64,000 bases of DNA from Microvirga sp. (GCA_029266525.1 JAQSWQ010000009.1:26878-90877); one strand, 5' to 3'. Shown: positions 17,874 through 27,043, numbered from the stretch's first letter. The notes: generated from the sequence alone by a model not told the origin. Translations and numbers: made by a program.

Positions 17874-20020
17874 GCGGCCTCCATCGCGGCGATGACGCGC
17901 TCGCGCGTGATGGGCAGGTCGCGTACGCGCACCCCGAGCAGGTCGTGCACTGCATTGGCGACCGCCGCGGCGGTCGGTCCATGGGCGGCCTCTCCCGCGC
18001 CGACTGGCTTCTCGTCCGGCCGCGGGATGATCTCGACCTCGACCGCCGGCACTTCGGAGAAGGTCAGGATCGGGTAGCTCTCCCAGGAATTGCTGGTCAC
18101 GCGCTCGCGGTCGAAGCGGACCGCTTCCTTGAGCGTCCAGCTCGTCGCCTGGATCGCCCCGCCCTCGACCTGATTGACGACCCCGTCGGGGTTGATGGCC
18201 TCGCCGACGTCGACGGCGATGATCAGGCGGCGCACCCGTATCTCGGCCTCACCCTCGACCTCCGCCACGACGGCGCAATAGGCGCCGGTATTCTTGTAGC
18301 GCGCAAACGCGAGCCCACGCCCGAAACCTTCGCGCTTCGGCCCGCCCCAGCCGGCCCGCGCCGCGGCCGCCTCGAGCACCGCCCGGGCCCGCGGATCGCG
18401 CAAATACCGGAGCCGCAGCGCCAGCGGGTCCTCGCCGCGCTCCGCCGCGAGCTCGTCGAGGAAGCACTCGATCGCGAACACGTTCGCGAAGGCGCCGAGC
18501 GAGCGCAGCGAAGAGGTCCGCAGCGGCATCGCGAGAAGACGGTGGTTGGTGATCCGCCAAGCGGGGAGATCGTAGAGCGGCACCGCGTTACGGTCGGCCC
18601 CGCCGCCGGTCGCGAGCGGCGGGTTCGCGGCGATGAAGCGCGGGAACGGCTTCTGAAGCTCGGAGGCGGCGAGCAGCGTCGGAATCTCGTTGCGGCCCGG
18701 GCGGGCGACGTGGCCGTTGCCCCAGATGTCGTGACGCCAGGCGACGATCTCGCCGCGCTCGTCGAGATCGGCCTCGATCTCGACGAGCTGCGCCGCTCCG
18801 AAAGGCGCGCGAGCGAGCTCGTCGGCGCGCGACCATTGCACCCGCACCGGCCGCCCCCCGGCCCCGCGAGCGAGGAGCGCCGCGTCGAGCGCGACGTCGT
18901 CGGCACCGTTATGCCCATAACAGCCGGCCCCCTCGACATGCTCGACCACGATCTTCTCCGCCGGGATCGCCAGCACGAGGGCGAGATCGGCCCGGAGATG
19001 GAAGACGCCCTGGCAGTGCGACCACACATGCAGCCCGCTGTCGCTCCATTGCGCGACGGCGCAGGAGGGCGCGATCGATGCATGCGCGAGATAGGGGCGG
19101 CTGTAGGCCCGCCGCATGGTCCGCGCGGGGAGAGCCGGCCGTGCGGCCTCACGCGAGTCCACGACCTTGGTCTCGGCCGGCTGGCTCTTGAGCCAGGCCT
19201 TCAGGCCAGCCTCGTCCGGCAGCGCCTCGCCCGCCGACCAGCTCGCGCCCGCGCCCAGGTGGGCGAGCGCGGCTTCCGCGGCGTGCTCGGTCTGGGCAAC
19301 GACGCCAACGAAGCTGCCGTCCCGGACGAGCGCGACGAAGCCCGGCAGGACGCGGGCGGAGCCCTCTTCGAGCGCGACGAGTCTTGCCCGCGGCGCCTCG
19401 GGCCGCAGCACCCGTCCGTGCAGCATCCCCCGCAGGACAAGGTCATGGATGAAGCGCGCGCGCCCCAAGACCTTGTCCGGGATGTCGAGCCGTGCCGCTG
19501 CGCTGCCCGCGACGCTGCGCGCCGCGGGCGGCTTCGGCTCGGCGGCGCAGGTCGCGTCGCGATCGAGAGAGACATCTTCAGCGAGCTCCCAGTAGCTCGT
19601 GCGGGTGTTGCCCGGCCCGGAGATTTCGCCGTCGGCGACGCTCAGCGCCTCCGCCGGTATGCCGAGCCGCTCGGCCGCAGCAGCGAGGAACAGCGCTCGT
19701 GCCTCGGCCGAGACATAGCGCAACGCGAGGCCGCAATCCTGTACCGAGAGGCTGCCCGAGGTGACGCCCTCGTTGGGGCTGCGCGCGGTGCTCGCGGGGA
19801 CAACACGCAGACGCGCGAGCTCCACGTCGAGCTCGTCCGCGACGATCTGGGCGAGCGCGGTCAGGATGCCCTGACCGATCTCGACCTTGCCCGGCGAGAC
19901 CTCGACCCTGCCATCGCGCGAGAACCGCAGCCATTGCGAGAGCCGCGGGTTGGCACGGAGGTTCCCGGGAAAGAGCACCGCGCCTTGAGCCGAGGCGGGG
20001 ACGTTCGCCGGCGCGCTCAC
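17870..20020 (-). CDS. Molybdopterin-binding subunit of an IorB-type aldehyde/N-heterocycle oxidoreductase
   Basis: A 716-residue large subunit of the xanthine dehydrogenase superfamily, closest in layout to isoquinoline 1-oxidoreductase beta. Seen are GKVEIGQGILTALAQIVADE (about 45-65), the GAGCYGHNGADD cofactor segment in the middle, and near the C-terminus GAGEAAHGPT, whose Glu is the catalytic base of this family. Family members hydroxylate N-heterocycles or aldehydes using water. No twin-arginine leader is visible. It overlaps the 2Fe-2S subunit by 4 bp upstream and the ModA-like gene by 4 bp downstream. No FAD subunit is present, as in IorAB systems. Confidence 0.92.
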   Translation of the reverse strand: MSAPANVPASAQGAVLFPGNLRANPRLSQWLRFSRDGRVEVSPGKVEIGQGILTALAQIVADELDVELARLRVVPASTARSPNEGVTSGSLSVQDCGLALRYVSAEARALFLAAAAERLGIPAEALSVADGEISGPGNTRTSYWELAEDVSLDRDATCAAEPKPPAARSVAGSAAARLDIPDKVLGRARFIHDLVLRGMLHGRVLRPEAPRARLVALEEGSARVLPGFVALVRDGSFVGVVAQTEHAAEAALAHLGAGASWSAGEALPDEAGLKAWLKSQPAETKVVDSREAARPALPARTMRRAYSRPYLAHASIAPSCAVAQWSDSGLHVWSHCQGVFHLRADLALVLAIPAEKIVVEHVEGAGCYGHNGADDVALDAALLARGAGGRPVRVQWSRADELARAPFGAAQLVEIEADLDERGEIVAWRHDIWGNGHVARPGRNEIPTLLAASELQKPFPRFIAANPPLATGGGADRNAVPLYDLPAWRITNHRLLAMPLRTSSLRSLGAFANVFAIECFLDELAAERGEDPLALRLRYLRDPRARAVLEAAAARAGWGGPKREGFGRGLAFARYKNTGAYCAVVAEVEGEAEIRVRRLIIAVDVGEAINPDGVVNQVEGGAIQATSWTLKEAVRFDRERVTSNSWESYPILTFSEVPAVEVEIIPRPDEKPVGAGEAAHGPTAAAVANAVHDLLGVRVRDLPITRERVIAAMEAA

Positions 20021-20490
20021 GCGGGCTGGCCCGCCGTGACGGCGCGCAGCACGGCGCGCACCATCCGGTTATGCGCCCCGCACCGGCAGAGGTTGCGATC
20101 GAGCGCCTCGCGTACCTCCGCTGCGCTCGGATCCGGGTTGCGCGCGAGAAGTGCTGCGGCGCTGATCAGGATGCCCGAAACGCAATAGCCGCACTGTATC
20201 GCCTGCTCGGCGACGAATGCCTCCTGCAGGGCGTGAGGCCGCTCGGGGGTTCCGAGCCCCTCGACGGTCACCACATCCTTCCCGGCGACAGCCCACAGCG
20301 GCGTCTCGCAGGAGGCGACCGCACGTCCCTCGACAAGCACGTTGCAGGCGCCGCATTGCCCCGCCCCGCAGCCGAAGCGCGCGCCCATGAGATCGAGCTC
20401 GCCGCGAAGCAGCGCGAGCAGCGGCAATGCGGGATCGAGCTCCGGCGTCCGCTCGACCCCGTTGACCCGCAGCGAAAGGCGTTCACTCAC
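20017..20490 (-). CDS. (2Fe-2S)-binding subunit of the molybdenum hydroxylase (IorA-type)
   Basis: A 157-residue electron-transfer subunit with two iron-sulfur clusters. The plant-type cluster uses Cys41, Cys46, Cys49 and Cys61 (CGAGQCGAC then C). The second, near the molybdenum, uses Cys100, Cys103, Cys135 and Cys137 (CGYC and CRC). It passes electrons from the large subunit encoded immediately downstream with a 4-bp overlap. The acceptor is not encoded here. It lies 9 bp after the Bug binding-protein gene. Confidence 0.94.
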   Translation of the reverse strand: MSERLSLRVNGVERTPELDPALPLLALLRGELDLMGARFGCGAGQCGACNVLVEGRAVASCETPLWAVAGKDVVTVEGLGTPERPHALQEAFVAEQAIQCGYCVSGILISAAALLARNPDPSAAEVREALDRNLCRCGAHNRMVRAVLRAVTAGQPA

Positions 20491-20499
20491 GCCGGCCGC

Positions 20500-21462
20500 T
20501 CATTGCACCTTGGCGCCCGAGAGCTTCACGACCCGCGCCCATTTCTCGATGTCGTCGCGCAGGTATCGGTCAAACTCGGCCGGCGTCATGATCATCGGCA
20601 CCGCGCCCTGCTTTGCCCAGGCCTGCTGCACCTCCGGGCGTTTCAGCACCTTCGCGATCTCGCCATTCAGCTTCTCGACGATCGGCCTTGGGGTCGCGGC
20701 CGGCGCCATGATGCCTAGCCAGATCGTAGCCTCGTAGCCCGGCACGCCCGCCTCGGCGACGGTCGGCACGGTCGGCAGGACGTCGGAGCGCTTCTGGCCG
20801 GTCACCGCAAGCGCGCGCACCTGCCCGGCCTCGGCGTTCGGGGCCATGGTGGTGATGGCGTCGATCATCATCTGGACATGGCCGCCGATGACGCTGTTGC
20901 GGGCCTCCCCGCTGCCGCGATGCGGAACGTGGACGATGTCGGTCCCGCTCATCGCTTTGAACAGCTCGCCCGCCATATGATAGGGCGTGCCCGGTCCGGA
21001 GGAGGCGTAGTTGAGCGCGCCCGGCCGCGCTTTCGCGTAGGCGACGAACTCGGAAAGGTTGTTCGCCGGCACCGACGGATGGACCACCAGCAGGAGGTCC
21101 GAATAGTTCACCGGCGCGACAGGCACGAAGTCGCGCATGAGCTGGTACGGCTTCTGCGGGATGAGCGTCTCGTTCGTGGTGTGCGTATTCGACATCATGA
21201 GCAGCGTGTAGCCGTCGGGCGGCGCCTTGGCGGCCTCATCGGTGCCGATCACCGCGCCCGCGCCCGGCCTATTCTCGATCACGAAGGAGCGCTTCAGCGC
21301 CTCCGACAGATGCTGGCCGATGAAGCGCGCATAGACGTCCGCCGGCCCTCCGGCTCCGAAAGGCACGATGATCTTGACGTTGCGGGCCGGATAGTCCTGC
21401 GCGGCGGCCGGCCAGGCGATCGCGGCGGCTACAAGGACGAGGACCAGCTTGAAGCGCGACAC
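20500..21462 (-). CDS. Bug/TctC-family tripartite tricarboxylate transporter substrate-binding protein
   Basis: A secreted binding protein of about 320 residues: a signal peptide ending AIAWPAAAQ, then the PARNVKIIVPFGAGGPAD opening and the later ASSGPGTPYHMAGELF segment of the Bug family. These bind organic acids or small amides in the periplasm. GTG 21462 is chosen as start because a GGGAGG site lies 6 bp ahead; an in-frame ATG at 21468 abuts that site. No TctA or TctB membrane genes are nearby, which is common for this family. It heads the hydroxylase operon, suggesting it captures the substrate. Confidence 0.9.
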   Translation of the reverse strand: MSRFKLVLVLVAAAIAWPAAAQDYPARNVKIIVPFGAGGPADVYARFIGQHLSEALKRSFVIENRPGAGAVIGTDEAAKAPPDGYTLLMMSNTHTTNETLIPQKPYQLMRDFVPVAPVNYSDLLLVVHPSVPANNLSEFVAYAKARPGALNYASSGPGTPYHMAGELFKAMSGTDIVHVPHRGSGEARNSVIGGHVQMMIDAITTMAPNAEAGQVRALAVTGQKRSDVLPTVPTVAEAGVPGYEATIWLGIMAPAATPRPIVEKLNGEIAKVLKRPEVQQAWAKQGAVPMIMTPAEFDRYLRDDIEKWARVVKLSGAKVQ

Positions 21463-21468
21463 GTGCAT

Positions 21469-21474
21469 CCTCCC
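21469..21474 (-). promoter_or_regulatory. Ribosome binding site deciding the GTG start of the Bug protein
   Basis: GGGAGG on the minus strand sits six bases before GTG 21462. The overlapping ATG at 21468 has no spacing at all, so the GTG is the better start. Confidence 0.6.
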
Positions 21475-21574
21475 GGGCGGTTCTGTTCCGGCTGCTCGGC
21501 GTTGCCGGGATGCTAATCGAAGCACAAAGGCTAGGCCAAGGCCGCATCGCCGGCACAGGTCGGGGCGAACGTGG

Positions 21575-22555
21575 CTACATCGGTTTCACCGGCAGGCCGA
21601 GCTCGTTCATGATCCAGCGCCCGACCTCCGGCTTGAAATGGCTGTTGTCGAGCCAGAAGCGCGACGAGCCGCGCGCCGGATCGAAATCGTCGAAGGGGTG
21701 CTGGTCGACAAGATCACGGAGCGGCACGCCAAGGCGCTGCGCCGCCGCCGCTACGTCGGCACGCCATTGCGTGATCTCGCGATCCCGTCCTGCCGCCGAG
21801 GCGAGCGCGCGCTGGGGGCGGCTCATCGGCGAGAGGTAGAGGCGCACATCGGCGCCGCCGAGGCGCTTCAACGCCGCCTCGAGATACGCGAGGGTCTGCG
21901 GGCGATAGCGCATCGTCCCAAACATCTGCTCGCGCGCGATGCGCTCAGTGACCGCAGCCGCATAGTCCGGGGTCGCCTTGTGGCCGTCGAAGCGCCAGGC
22001 CCCCGGCTCGTAGGCGCTCGCGAGAACGGGCGGAATGATGCCGGCGAGCGCGCGCAGGCTCAAGGCCGCCTTGGCCCATGCCTCCAGGCGCGCCGCCCGC
22101 GCTTCGAGACCCTGCTCGAGCCGCGGCGGGCCGGGGAAGCTCGTGAACATGAAATAGTCGAGACCGATCGCGATCCGGCCCACCCGCCGGGCGGCAAGGA
22201 GCGCCGCGACGGCCGGCAACTCGTCCGCCATGAGGGAGGAGACGCCGAAATTGTATCCGCCGCTTCCGCCCAGATCGGCGGGGTTGATGCCGCGATAGAC
22301 GGTGGAGCTGCCAACCAGAACCGTCTCGGCCGGCCGCGTGAAGAGCTGCAGCGGCTTCGCTCGACGCATATCCACATCGAGGAGGCGGTTGACCCCTCCG
22401 GTCCACGCCACCCAAAGCGGGCTGTGGCGGAACACCCAGTAGGGATCGACCGCGATCGTCGCGACTGCGCCGGCGATCAGCGCCGCGCCCCCGGCCACGG
22501 CGAAGACTCGCACGAAATCCGGCCATGGCCGCTGCGCCGTCGCGCTCATTCCCAA
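21575..22555 (-). CDS. Membrane-anchored SGNH-hydrolase-like protein of unknown function
   Basis: A 326-residue protein with one N-terminal membrane helix (about 13-36) and a soluble domain outside. The domain has a VGSSTVYRGI segment (about 86-95), in the position of the SGNH block I Ser, and near the end DNSHFKPEVG, which resembles the block V Asp/His. Together they suggest an acyl-esterase or acetyl-transfer fold such as seen in AlgX/AlgJ-like proteins. This is inference from short motifs. It sits 24 bp after the deacetylase gene on the same strand, but no pathway link is evident. Confidence 0.72.
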   Translation of the reverse strand: MGMSATAQRPWPDFVRVFAVAGGAALIAGAVATIAVDPYWVFRHSPLWVAWTGGVNRLLDVDMRRAKPLQLFTRPAETVLVGSSTVYRGINPADLGGSGGYNFGVSSLMADELPAVAALLAARRVGRIAIGLDYFMFTSFPGPPRLEQGLEARAARLEAWAKAALSLRALAGIIPPVLASAYEPGAWRFDGHKATPDYAAAVTERIAREQMFGTMRYRPQTLAYLEAALKRLGGADVRLYLSPMSRPQRALASAAGRDREITQWRADVAAAAQRLGVPLRDLVDQHPFDDFDPARGSSRFWLDNSHFKPEVGRWIMNELGLPVKPM

Positions 22556-22579
22556 TGGATGCGGCGCGGCGGCGTGAAC

Positions 22580-23509
22580 TCACGCGCCCATCAGCGCCGT
22601 CACATGCGCAGCTACCGAGCGCGACAACCCTTCGAGGTCGTAGCCGCCCTCGAGCACCGACACGATCCGGCCCTGGCAGCGCTTTTCGGCAAGCTCCATG
22701 AGCTTCACCGTCGCCCAGCCGAAATCGGCCTCGGTCAGGTTGAGGTTCGCGAGCGGATCGCGCCAATGCGCGTCGAACCCCGCCGAGATCACGATGAGGT
22801 CCGGCCCGAAATCCGCGATGCGCGGCAGGATCGCGGCCTCGAAAGCCTCGCGGAAGAGGTCGCTGCCGTCGCCCGGGCTCATTGGCGCGTTGACGATGGT
22901 GTCGTGGTCGCCGCGCTCGGAAGGCGCGCCGGTGCCGGGATAGAGCGGCATCTGATGGGTCGAGCAGTACATCACCGAAGCGTCGCTCCAGAAGATGTCC
23001 TGCGAGCCGTTGCCGTGATGCACGTCCCAATCGACGATCACCGCACGCTCGGCGCCATGCGCCTTCTGGGCATGCCGCGCCGCGATGGCGGCGTTGTTGT
23101 AGAAGCAGAAGCCCATGGCGCGGGTGCGCTCGGCGTGGTGGCCCGGCGGGCGCATCGCCGAGAAGGCGTTCTTGACCTTGCCGGTCATGACCTCGTCGAC
23201 CGCCCGCACCGCCCCGCCGACGCCGCGCATCACCGCCTCGTAGGTGCCGGGCGACATCGTCGTGTCCGCGTCGATTGCGACCATCCCCTCCTTCGGTGCG
23301 ACCTCGGCGATGGCGCTCACGTAAGCCTCGGGGTGGGCGAGTGATGCCATCTCGGGCGTGCCCATCGGCGCCTCGTCACGATGAAGCGAGGCGAAGCGCT
23401 CATGCTCGAGCGTGCGCTCGATCGCGCGAATCCGGTCCGGCCGCTCCGGGTGGCCTGGAGGCGTCTGATGATTGAGCGCCGAAGGATGGCACAGATACAG
23501 CGTGGACAC
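22580..23509 (-). CDS. Histone-deacetylase-family zinc amidohydrolase
   Basis: A 309-residue enzyme of the arginase/deacetylase fold. It has the His pair at 124-125 (PPGHHA), the zinc ligands Asp162 and His164 (DVHHGNG) and Asp246 (GFDAHWRDP), and a closing GGYDLEGL. Bacterial members remove acetyl groups from polyamines or other small amines, or from proteins; which one cannot be read here. It is monocistronic or linked with the SGNH-like gene 24 bp downstream. The ATG at 23509 begins at the expected first strand (LYLCHPSALNHQTPPGHPER). Confidence 0.93.
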   Translation of the reverse strand: MSTLYLCHPSALNHQTPPGHPERPDRIRAIERTLEHERFASLHRDEAPMGTPEMASLAHPEAYVSAIAEVAPKEGMVAIDADTTMSPGTYEAVMRGVGGAVRAVDEVMTGKVKNAFSAMRPPGHHAERTRAMGFCFYNNAAIAARHAQKAHGAERAVIVDWDVHHGNGSQDIFWSDASVMYCSTHQMPLYPGTGAPSERGDHDTIVNAPMSPGDGSDLFREAFEAAILPRIADFGPDLIVISAGFDAHWRDPLANLNLTEADFGWATVKLMELAEKRCQGRIVSVLEGGYDLEGLSRSVAAHVTALMGA

Positions 23510-23724
23510 CGGGCGTTCGGCTCCCTGATCTCGTCTTTTCCGGCACTGTCGCAGCCGTTCTTGGGCCTGTCCATGTGACGCGGATACAACAATCCCCGGA
23601 CTTGGCGGCGCCGGGCTCGGCAGAGGCTTCCGGATCGCTCGCGGGACCCTTAACCCAGGAGTACGGGTAACCGATGATTAACCATGACTGCCGCATACGG
23701 CGGCGTGGGCCGGGGCTGACTGCG

Positions 23725-24312
23725 ATGCGTTTCTCCCTCGTGGCCGTGGCGCTTGGGGCGGCGCTCGGCCTCACCGGATGCCAGTTCAAGACGGTCGCCG
23801 AACCGTCGCTGAACAAGCGCGACACCGAATGGATGGCGCTGACCCCCCAGCCCGAGGTCGATCCGGGCTACGCACGGTACGAGGTCGACGACCCAACCGG
23901 CGAGAAGCCGGGGACGGTTATCGTCGATATCAAGGAGCGCCAGCTCTACTATGTGCTGCCGAACAAGCGCGCGATCCGCTACGGCGTCGTGGTCGGGGAC
24001 GAGGCCTTCGGCTGGACCGGCACGGCTCGCATCGCCCGCAAGGCTGAATGGCCGAGCTGGAATCCTCCCCCCGAGATGAAAAGGCGCTGGCCGCACGTCC
24101 ACGCCATGGGGCCAGGGGCCGCAAATCCGCTCGGCGCGCGCGCGCTCTACCTCTTCCAGGGCAACCGCGACACTCTCTACCGCATCCACGGCACGAACGA
24201 ACCCGAGAAGATCGGCCAGGCCGCGTCCTCCGGCTGCATCCGCATGCGCAATATCGACGTGGTCGATCTCTACAACCGGGTGGGCGTCAATACGAAAGTG
24301 GTCGTGCGCTGA
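23725..24312 (+). CDS. L,D-transpeptidase lipoprotein (YkuD domain)
   Basis: A 195-residue lipoprotein: a signal peptide with lipobox LTGC (Cys19), then a YkuD catalytic domain from about 62 to the end. Catalytic His155 is in RIHGTNEP and Cys171 in SSGCIRM. Enzymes of this type make 3-3 peptidoglycan cross-links or attach proteins to peptidoglycan in the periplasm. ATG 23725 is chosen because it directly precedes the signal peptide; an in-frame start at 23674 adds a basic leader. Convergent with the phosphoesterase gene, 27 bp apart. Confidence 0.94.
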   Translation: MRFSLVAVALGAALGLTGCQFKTVAEPSLNKRDTEWMALTPQPEVDPGYARYEVDDPTGEKPGTVIVDIKERQLYYVLPNKRAIRYGVVVGDEAFGWTGTARIARKAEWPSWNPPPEMKRRWPHVHAMGPGAANPLGARALYLFQGNRDTLYRIHGTNEPEKIGQAASSGCIRMRNIDVVDLYNRVGVNTKVVVR

Positions 24313-24330
24313 GCGCGCGTCACTCCGGCG

Positions 24331-24347
24331 CGGGCTAGTCTAGCCCG
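24331..24347. terminator. Hairpin between convergent genes (weak bidirectional terminator)
   Basis: CGGGCTA (24331-24337) and TAGCCCG (24341-24347) pair around a 3-base loop, and the second arm contains part of the phosphoesterase stop region. No T-run follows on either strand, so terminator activity is uncertain. Confidence 0.3.
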
Positions 24348-25287
24348 AGACCGCCCCGCGCAGGCCGGAGGTCGCCGCTTCGTCGCCGAGCTCGACGAGC
24401 ACGATCTCCGGCGGCATGCCGAGGCGCACCGGCGCGATGCCGGCCGAGACCGTGCCGAGACCGCCCGACACGATCAGGTGGCGCCCATCCTCGACGATGT
24501 GGCCGTAGGCGTAGCGGTTGCCGAATTTCGACGGCACGACCGGCGACCACCCAAACAGCCGCACCTGCCCGCCATGCGTATGGCCGGCGAGCGTAAGGGA
24601 CACACGGCTCGGCACCTTGGGGAAGATGTCGGGCTCATGCACCATCAGGAGCGCCGGCGCGTTGTCGGTCAGCTTCGCGAGCGTGCCCGGAAGATCGTCG
24701 ACGCCTTGGAAGCGCGAATGTCCCGGCAGCCGGAAGGCGATCAGGGAGCCGAGCCCGAGCACCCAGAACGGATGCCCGTCCTTCACAAGCCTGAGCGCAT
24801 CGTTCTCGAGAAGCGGGATGTCGGTCCTCGCGAACACCGCATTGGCGATCGTCGGTCCCTTCCGGCTCTGCTGCGCCTTGCGATCGTCCCACCACTCGTG
24901 ATTGCCGAGGATGGCGATGCGGCCGAGCGGCGCCTTCAGCGCCGTCAGGATGGTGATCACCTCCGACCACTCCGCCGTGACGCCCAGGAAGCGATCGGTG
25001 TTGGAATAGTCGCCGAGCAGCATCACGAGGTCGGGCCTGAGCTCGTTCGTGAGGGCGACGATCTCCTGGACGCGTTCGATCGGCATCGCCGGCATGCCGG
25101 CGTGGATGTCGGCGAGGATCGCGATGCGCAGGCGCAGGCCCGGCGTCCAGCCAGGCGGAGTCAGCGCATAGTGCTGCACCCGCACCGAGGTCGGCTCGAC
25201 CGCAAACGCATAGCCGCCGAGCCCGATCCCGCCGGCACCGACACCGGCGAGGGGGCCGAGGAAGGCGCGGCGGCTCAAGGGGAACAT
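24340..25287 (-). CDS. Tat-exported metallophosphoesterase
   Basis: A 315-residue calcineurin-like phosphoesterase. The N-terminus carries a twin-arginine signal (SRRAFLG at 5-11, then a Gly/Ala hydrophobic core), so it is folded in the cytoplasm and exported. Metal motifs are ADIHAG (Asp60, His62), GDYSNT (92-97), GNHEW (128-132) and GHTHGG near 226. It resembles the YaeI/YkuE group, which act on membrane lipids such as UDP-diacylglucosamine-type substrates; the substrate here is inferred only. ATG 25287 is set by the Tat motif. It begins 8 bp after a small gene on the same strand. Confidence 0.93.
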   Translation of the reverse strand: MFPLSRRAFLGPLAGVGAGGIGLGGYAFAVEPTSVRVQHYALTPPGWTPGLRLRIAILADIHAGMPAMPIERVQEIVALTNELRPDLVMLLGDYSNTDRFLGVTAEWSEVITILTALKAPLGRIAILGNHEWWDDRKAQQSRKGPTIANAVFARTDIPLLENDALRLVKDGHPFWVLGLGSLIAFRLPGHSRFQGVDDLPGTLAKLTDNAPALLMVHEPDIFPKVPSRVSLTLAGHTHGGQVRLFGWSPVVPSKFGNRYAYGHIVEDGRHLIVSGGLGTVSAGIAPVRLGMPPEIVLVELGDEAATSGLRGAVSG

Positions 25288-25294
25288 AGGTTCG

Positions 25295-25489
25295 TCAGTC
25301 GACGAAGTCGTCCTGGCGCAAGATCGCCGGGAGGTCCTCGCGCCGCTCCGCCTTGCGGGCCGGGCGCCCGGCGCCGGCGCTGACCGCGGCGGCAACGGCA
25401 GGAATGGCGATCGGCTTGAACGAGCCCACGCGATGCGCCGTCGCTGCGGATGGTTGGCGCGTCTGCCGCGCCTGGAGCTTCTGAACCAT
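25295..25489 (-). CDS. Small basic hypothetical protein
   Basis: A 64-residue, Ala- and Arg-rich protein with no Cys, no clear signal peptide and a central hydrophobic run (AIPAVAAAVSAG). It ends 8 bp before the phosphoesterase start, which suggests co-transcription. No domain was recognised. A second overlapping frame of 90 codons exists in the same stretch; this one is preferred for its position and acidic, ordered end (ILRQDDFVD). Confidence 0.45.
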   Translation of the reverse strand: MVQKLQARQTRQPSAATAHRVGSFKPIAIPAVAAAVSAGAGRPARKAERREDLPAILRQDDFVD

Positions 25490-25660
25490 GGTCTGTGTCC
25501 TTCCCCGCGACCTCCGAGGATCGTCGGGGCGATGAGTGCTCGGCCATCGCGACCGTCCGGCGGCTCGATTGAGGCTCGCCCGTGACGATGCGGCGGCATT
25601 CTGCCCTTAGGTGTGATGCGGAACCTTAAGACGGCGTTAACCCGCGGTTCACGAAGCGGT

Positions 25661-27043
25661 TTATGCGGCGAGCAGTCCCTCCTGGCGCACCCACTCCGCG
25701 GTCCGGTCGAGCGCCCGCGCGAGGCGATCGAAAAGGAGTCCGATCTCCTCTTCCGTGATGATCAGCGGCGGGCAGATCGAAATGCGGTCGCCGGCAAGCG
25801 AGCGCACGATCAGGCCCTCGGCTTGCGCGAAGCCGACGCATTTCACCGCGACGCCCTTCTTCACCTCGTATTGGCGCTTAGACGCCTTGTCGGCCACGAT
25901 CTCGAGACCGCCGACGAGGCCCATGCCCTTCGCCTCCCCGACGAGCGGATGCTCACGCAACGCCGCGAGCCGCTCCTCGAACAGCGGCGCCTTCGCCCTG
26001 ACCTTCTCGACGAGGCGGTCGCGCTCGTAGATCTCGATCGCCTTCAACGCGACCGCGCAGGACACCGGGTGGCCCGAATAGGTGTAGCCGTGGCCGAAGA
26101 TGCCGATCTTGCGGCTCTCGTCCAGGAGCGCCTGGTAGATCGCCTCGTTCACCATCACGCCGCCGAGCGGGAGATAGGCCGAGGTCACGGCCTTGGCGAA
26201 GGAGATCGAGTCGGGCCGGATCCCGAGGGCCTGCGAGCCCCACATCGTGCCGAGCCGGCCGAAGCCCGTGATGACCTCGTCGGCGATGAAGATGACGTCG
26301 TGACGGTCGCAGACCTCCTGCATCTTCGGGAAATAGCCGGCGGGCGGGATGAGCGCGCCGCCGGCGCCCATGATCGGCTCGGCGATGAAGGCGGCGACCG
26401 TGTCCGGCCCCTCCTTCTCGATCAACTCGTCGAGTTCAGCCGCCATGCGGGTCGAGAACTCCTCCTCCGACTCGCCTGCTTGCGCGAAACGGTAATGATG
26501 CGGGCAGGAGGCGTGGAGGATGTTGGCGATCGGCAGGTCGAAATCGGTGTGGTTCGCTGGGAGGCCGGTGAGCGAGGCCGCGGCGACCGTGACGCCGTGA
26601 TAGCCCTTGAGCCGCGAGACGATCTTCTTCTTGCGTGGCCGGCCGAGCGCGTTGTTGACGTACCAGACGAGCTTGACCTGGGTGTCGTTCGCCTCCGAGC
26701 CCGAGGCGGTGAAGAACACCTTCGACATCGGGACCGGCGCGATCTCCTTGAGCTTCTCGGCGAGGTCGATCGCCGGGTCGTGGCTGCGGCCCGAGAACAG
26801 ATGGGTGAAGGGCAGCTTGTGAAACTGCTCGACGGCGGCCTCGATCAGCTCGCGGTTCGAATAGCCGAGCGCCGTGCACCACAGGCCCGCCATGCCCTCG
26901 ATGTACGGCCTGCCCTCGCTGTCGTGGACCCACACGCCTTCGCCGCGCTCGAGGATCAGCGGCCCGGTCTCGCGGAAGCTCGCAAGATTCGTGTAGGGGT
27001 GGATCAGGGTTTCGACGTCGCGGGCGGCGAGGTTCGAGAGCAC
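25661..27043 (-). CDS. Class III omega-amino acid--pyruvate-type aminotransferase
   Basis: A 460-residue PLP enzyme. Features are the substrate loop near the start (ERGEGVWVHDSEGRPYIEG), ASGSEAND for phosphate binding, IADEVITGFGR with the pyridine Asp, and the PLP Lys at about residue 280 (FAKAVTSAYLPLGG). It transfers amino groups from omega-amino acids, polyamines or aromatic amines to pyruvate or a similar acceptor; the exact amine is not fixed by motif. It is alone on its strand with a 171-bp upstream-facing gap to the small gene at 25489 and a 128-bp gap to the plus-strand gene at 27172. Confidence 0.93.
   Translation of the reverse strand: MLSNLAARDVETLIHPYTNLASFRETGPLILERGEGVWVHDSEGRPYIEGMAGLWCTALGYSNRELIEAAVEQFHKLPFTHLFSGRSHDPAIDLAEKLKEIAPVPMSKVFFTASGSEANDTQVKLVWYVNNALGRPRKKKIVSRLKGYHGVTVAAASLTGLPANHTDFDLPIANILHASCPHHYRFAQAGESEEEFSTRMAAELDELIEKEGPDTVAAFIAEPIMGAGGALIPPAGYFPKMQEVCDRHDVIFIADEVITGFGRLGTMWGSQALGIRPDSISFAKAVTSAYLPLGGVMVNEAIYQALLDESRKIGIFGHGYTYSGHPVSCAVALKAIEIYERDRLVEKVRAKAPLFEERLAALREHPLVGEAKGMGLVGGLEIVADKASKRQYEVKKGVAVKCVGFAQAEGLIVRSLAGDRISICPPLIITEEEIGLLFDRLARALDRTAEWVRQEGLLAA

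Noticed and set aside
17945..20188. 747-codon plus-strand frame opposite the molybdenum subunit
   Set aside because: The opposite strand encodes a clear IorB-type protein with all expected motifs.
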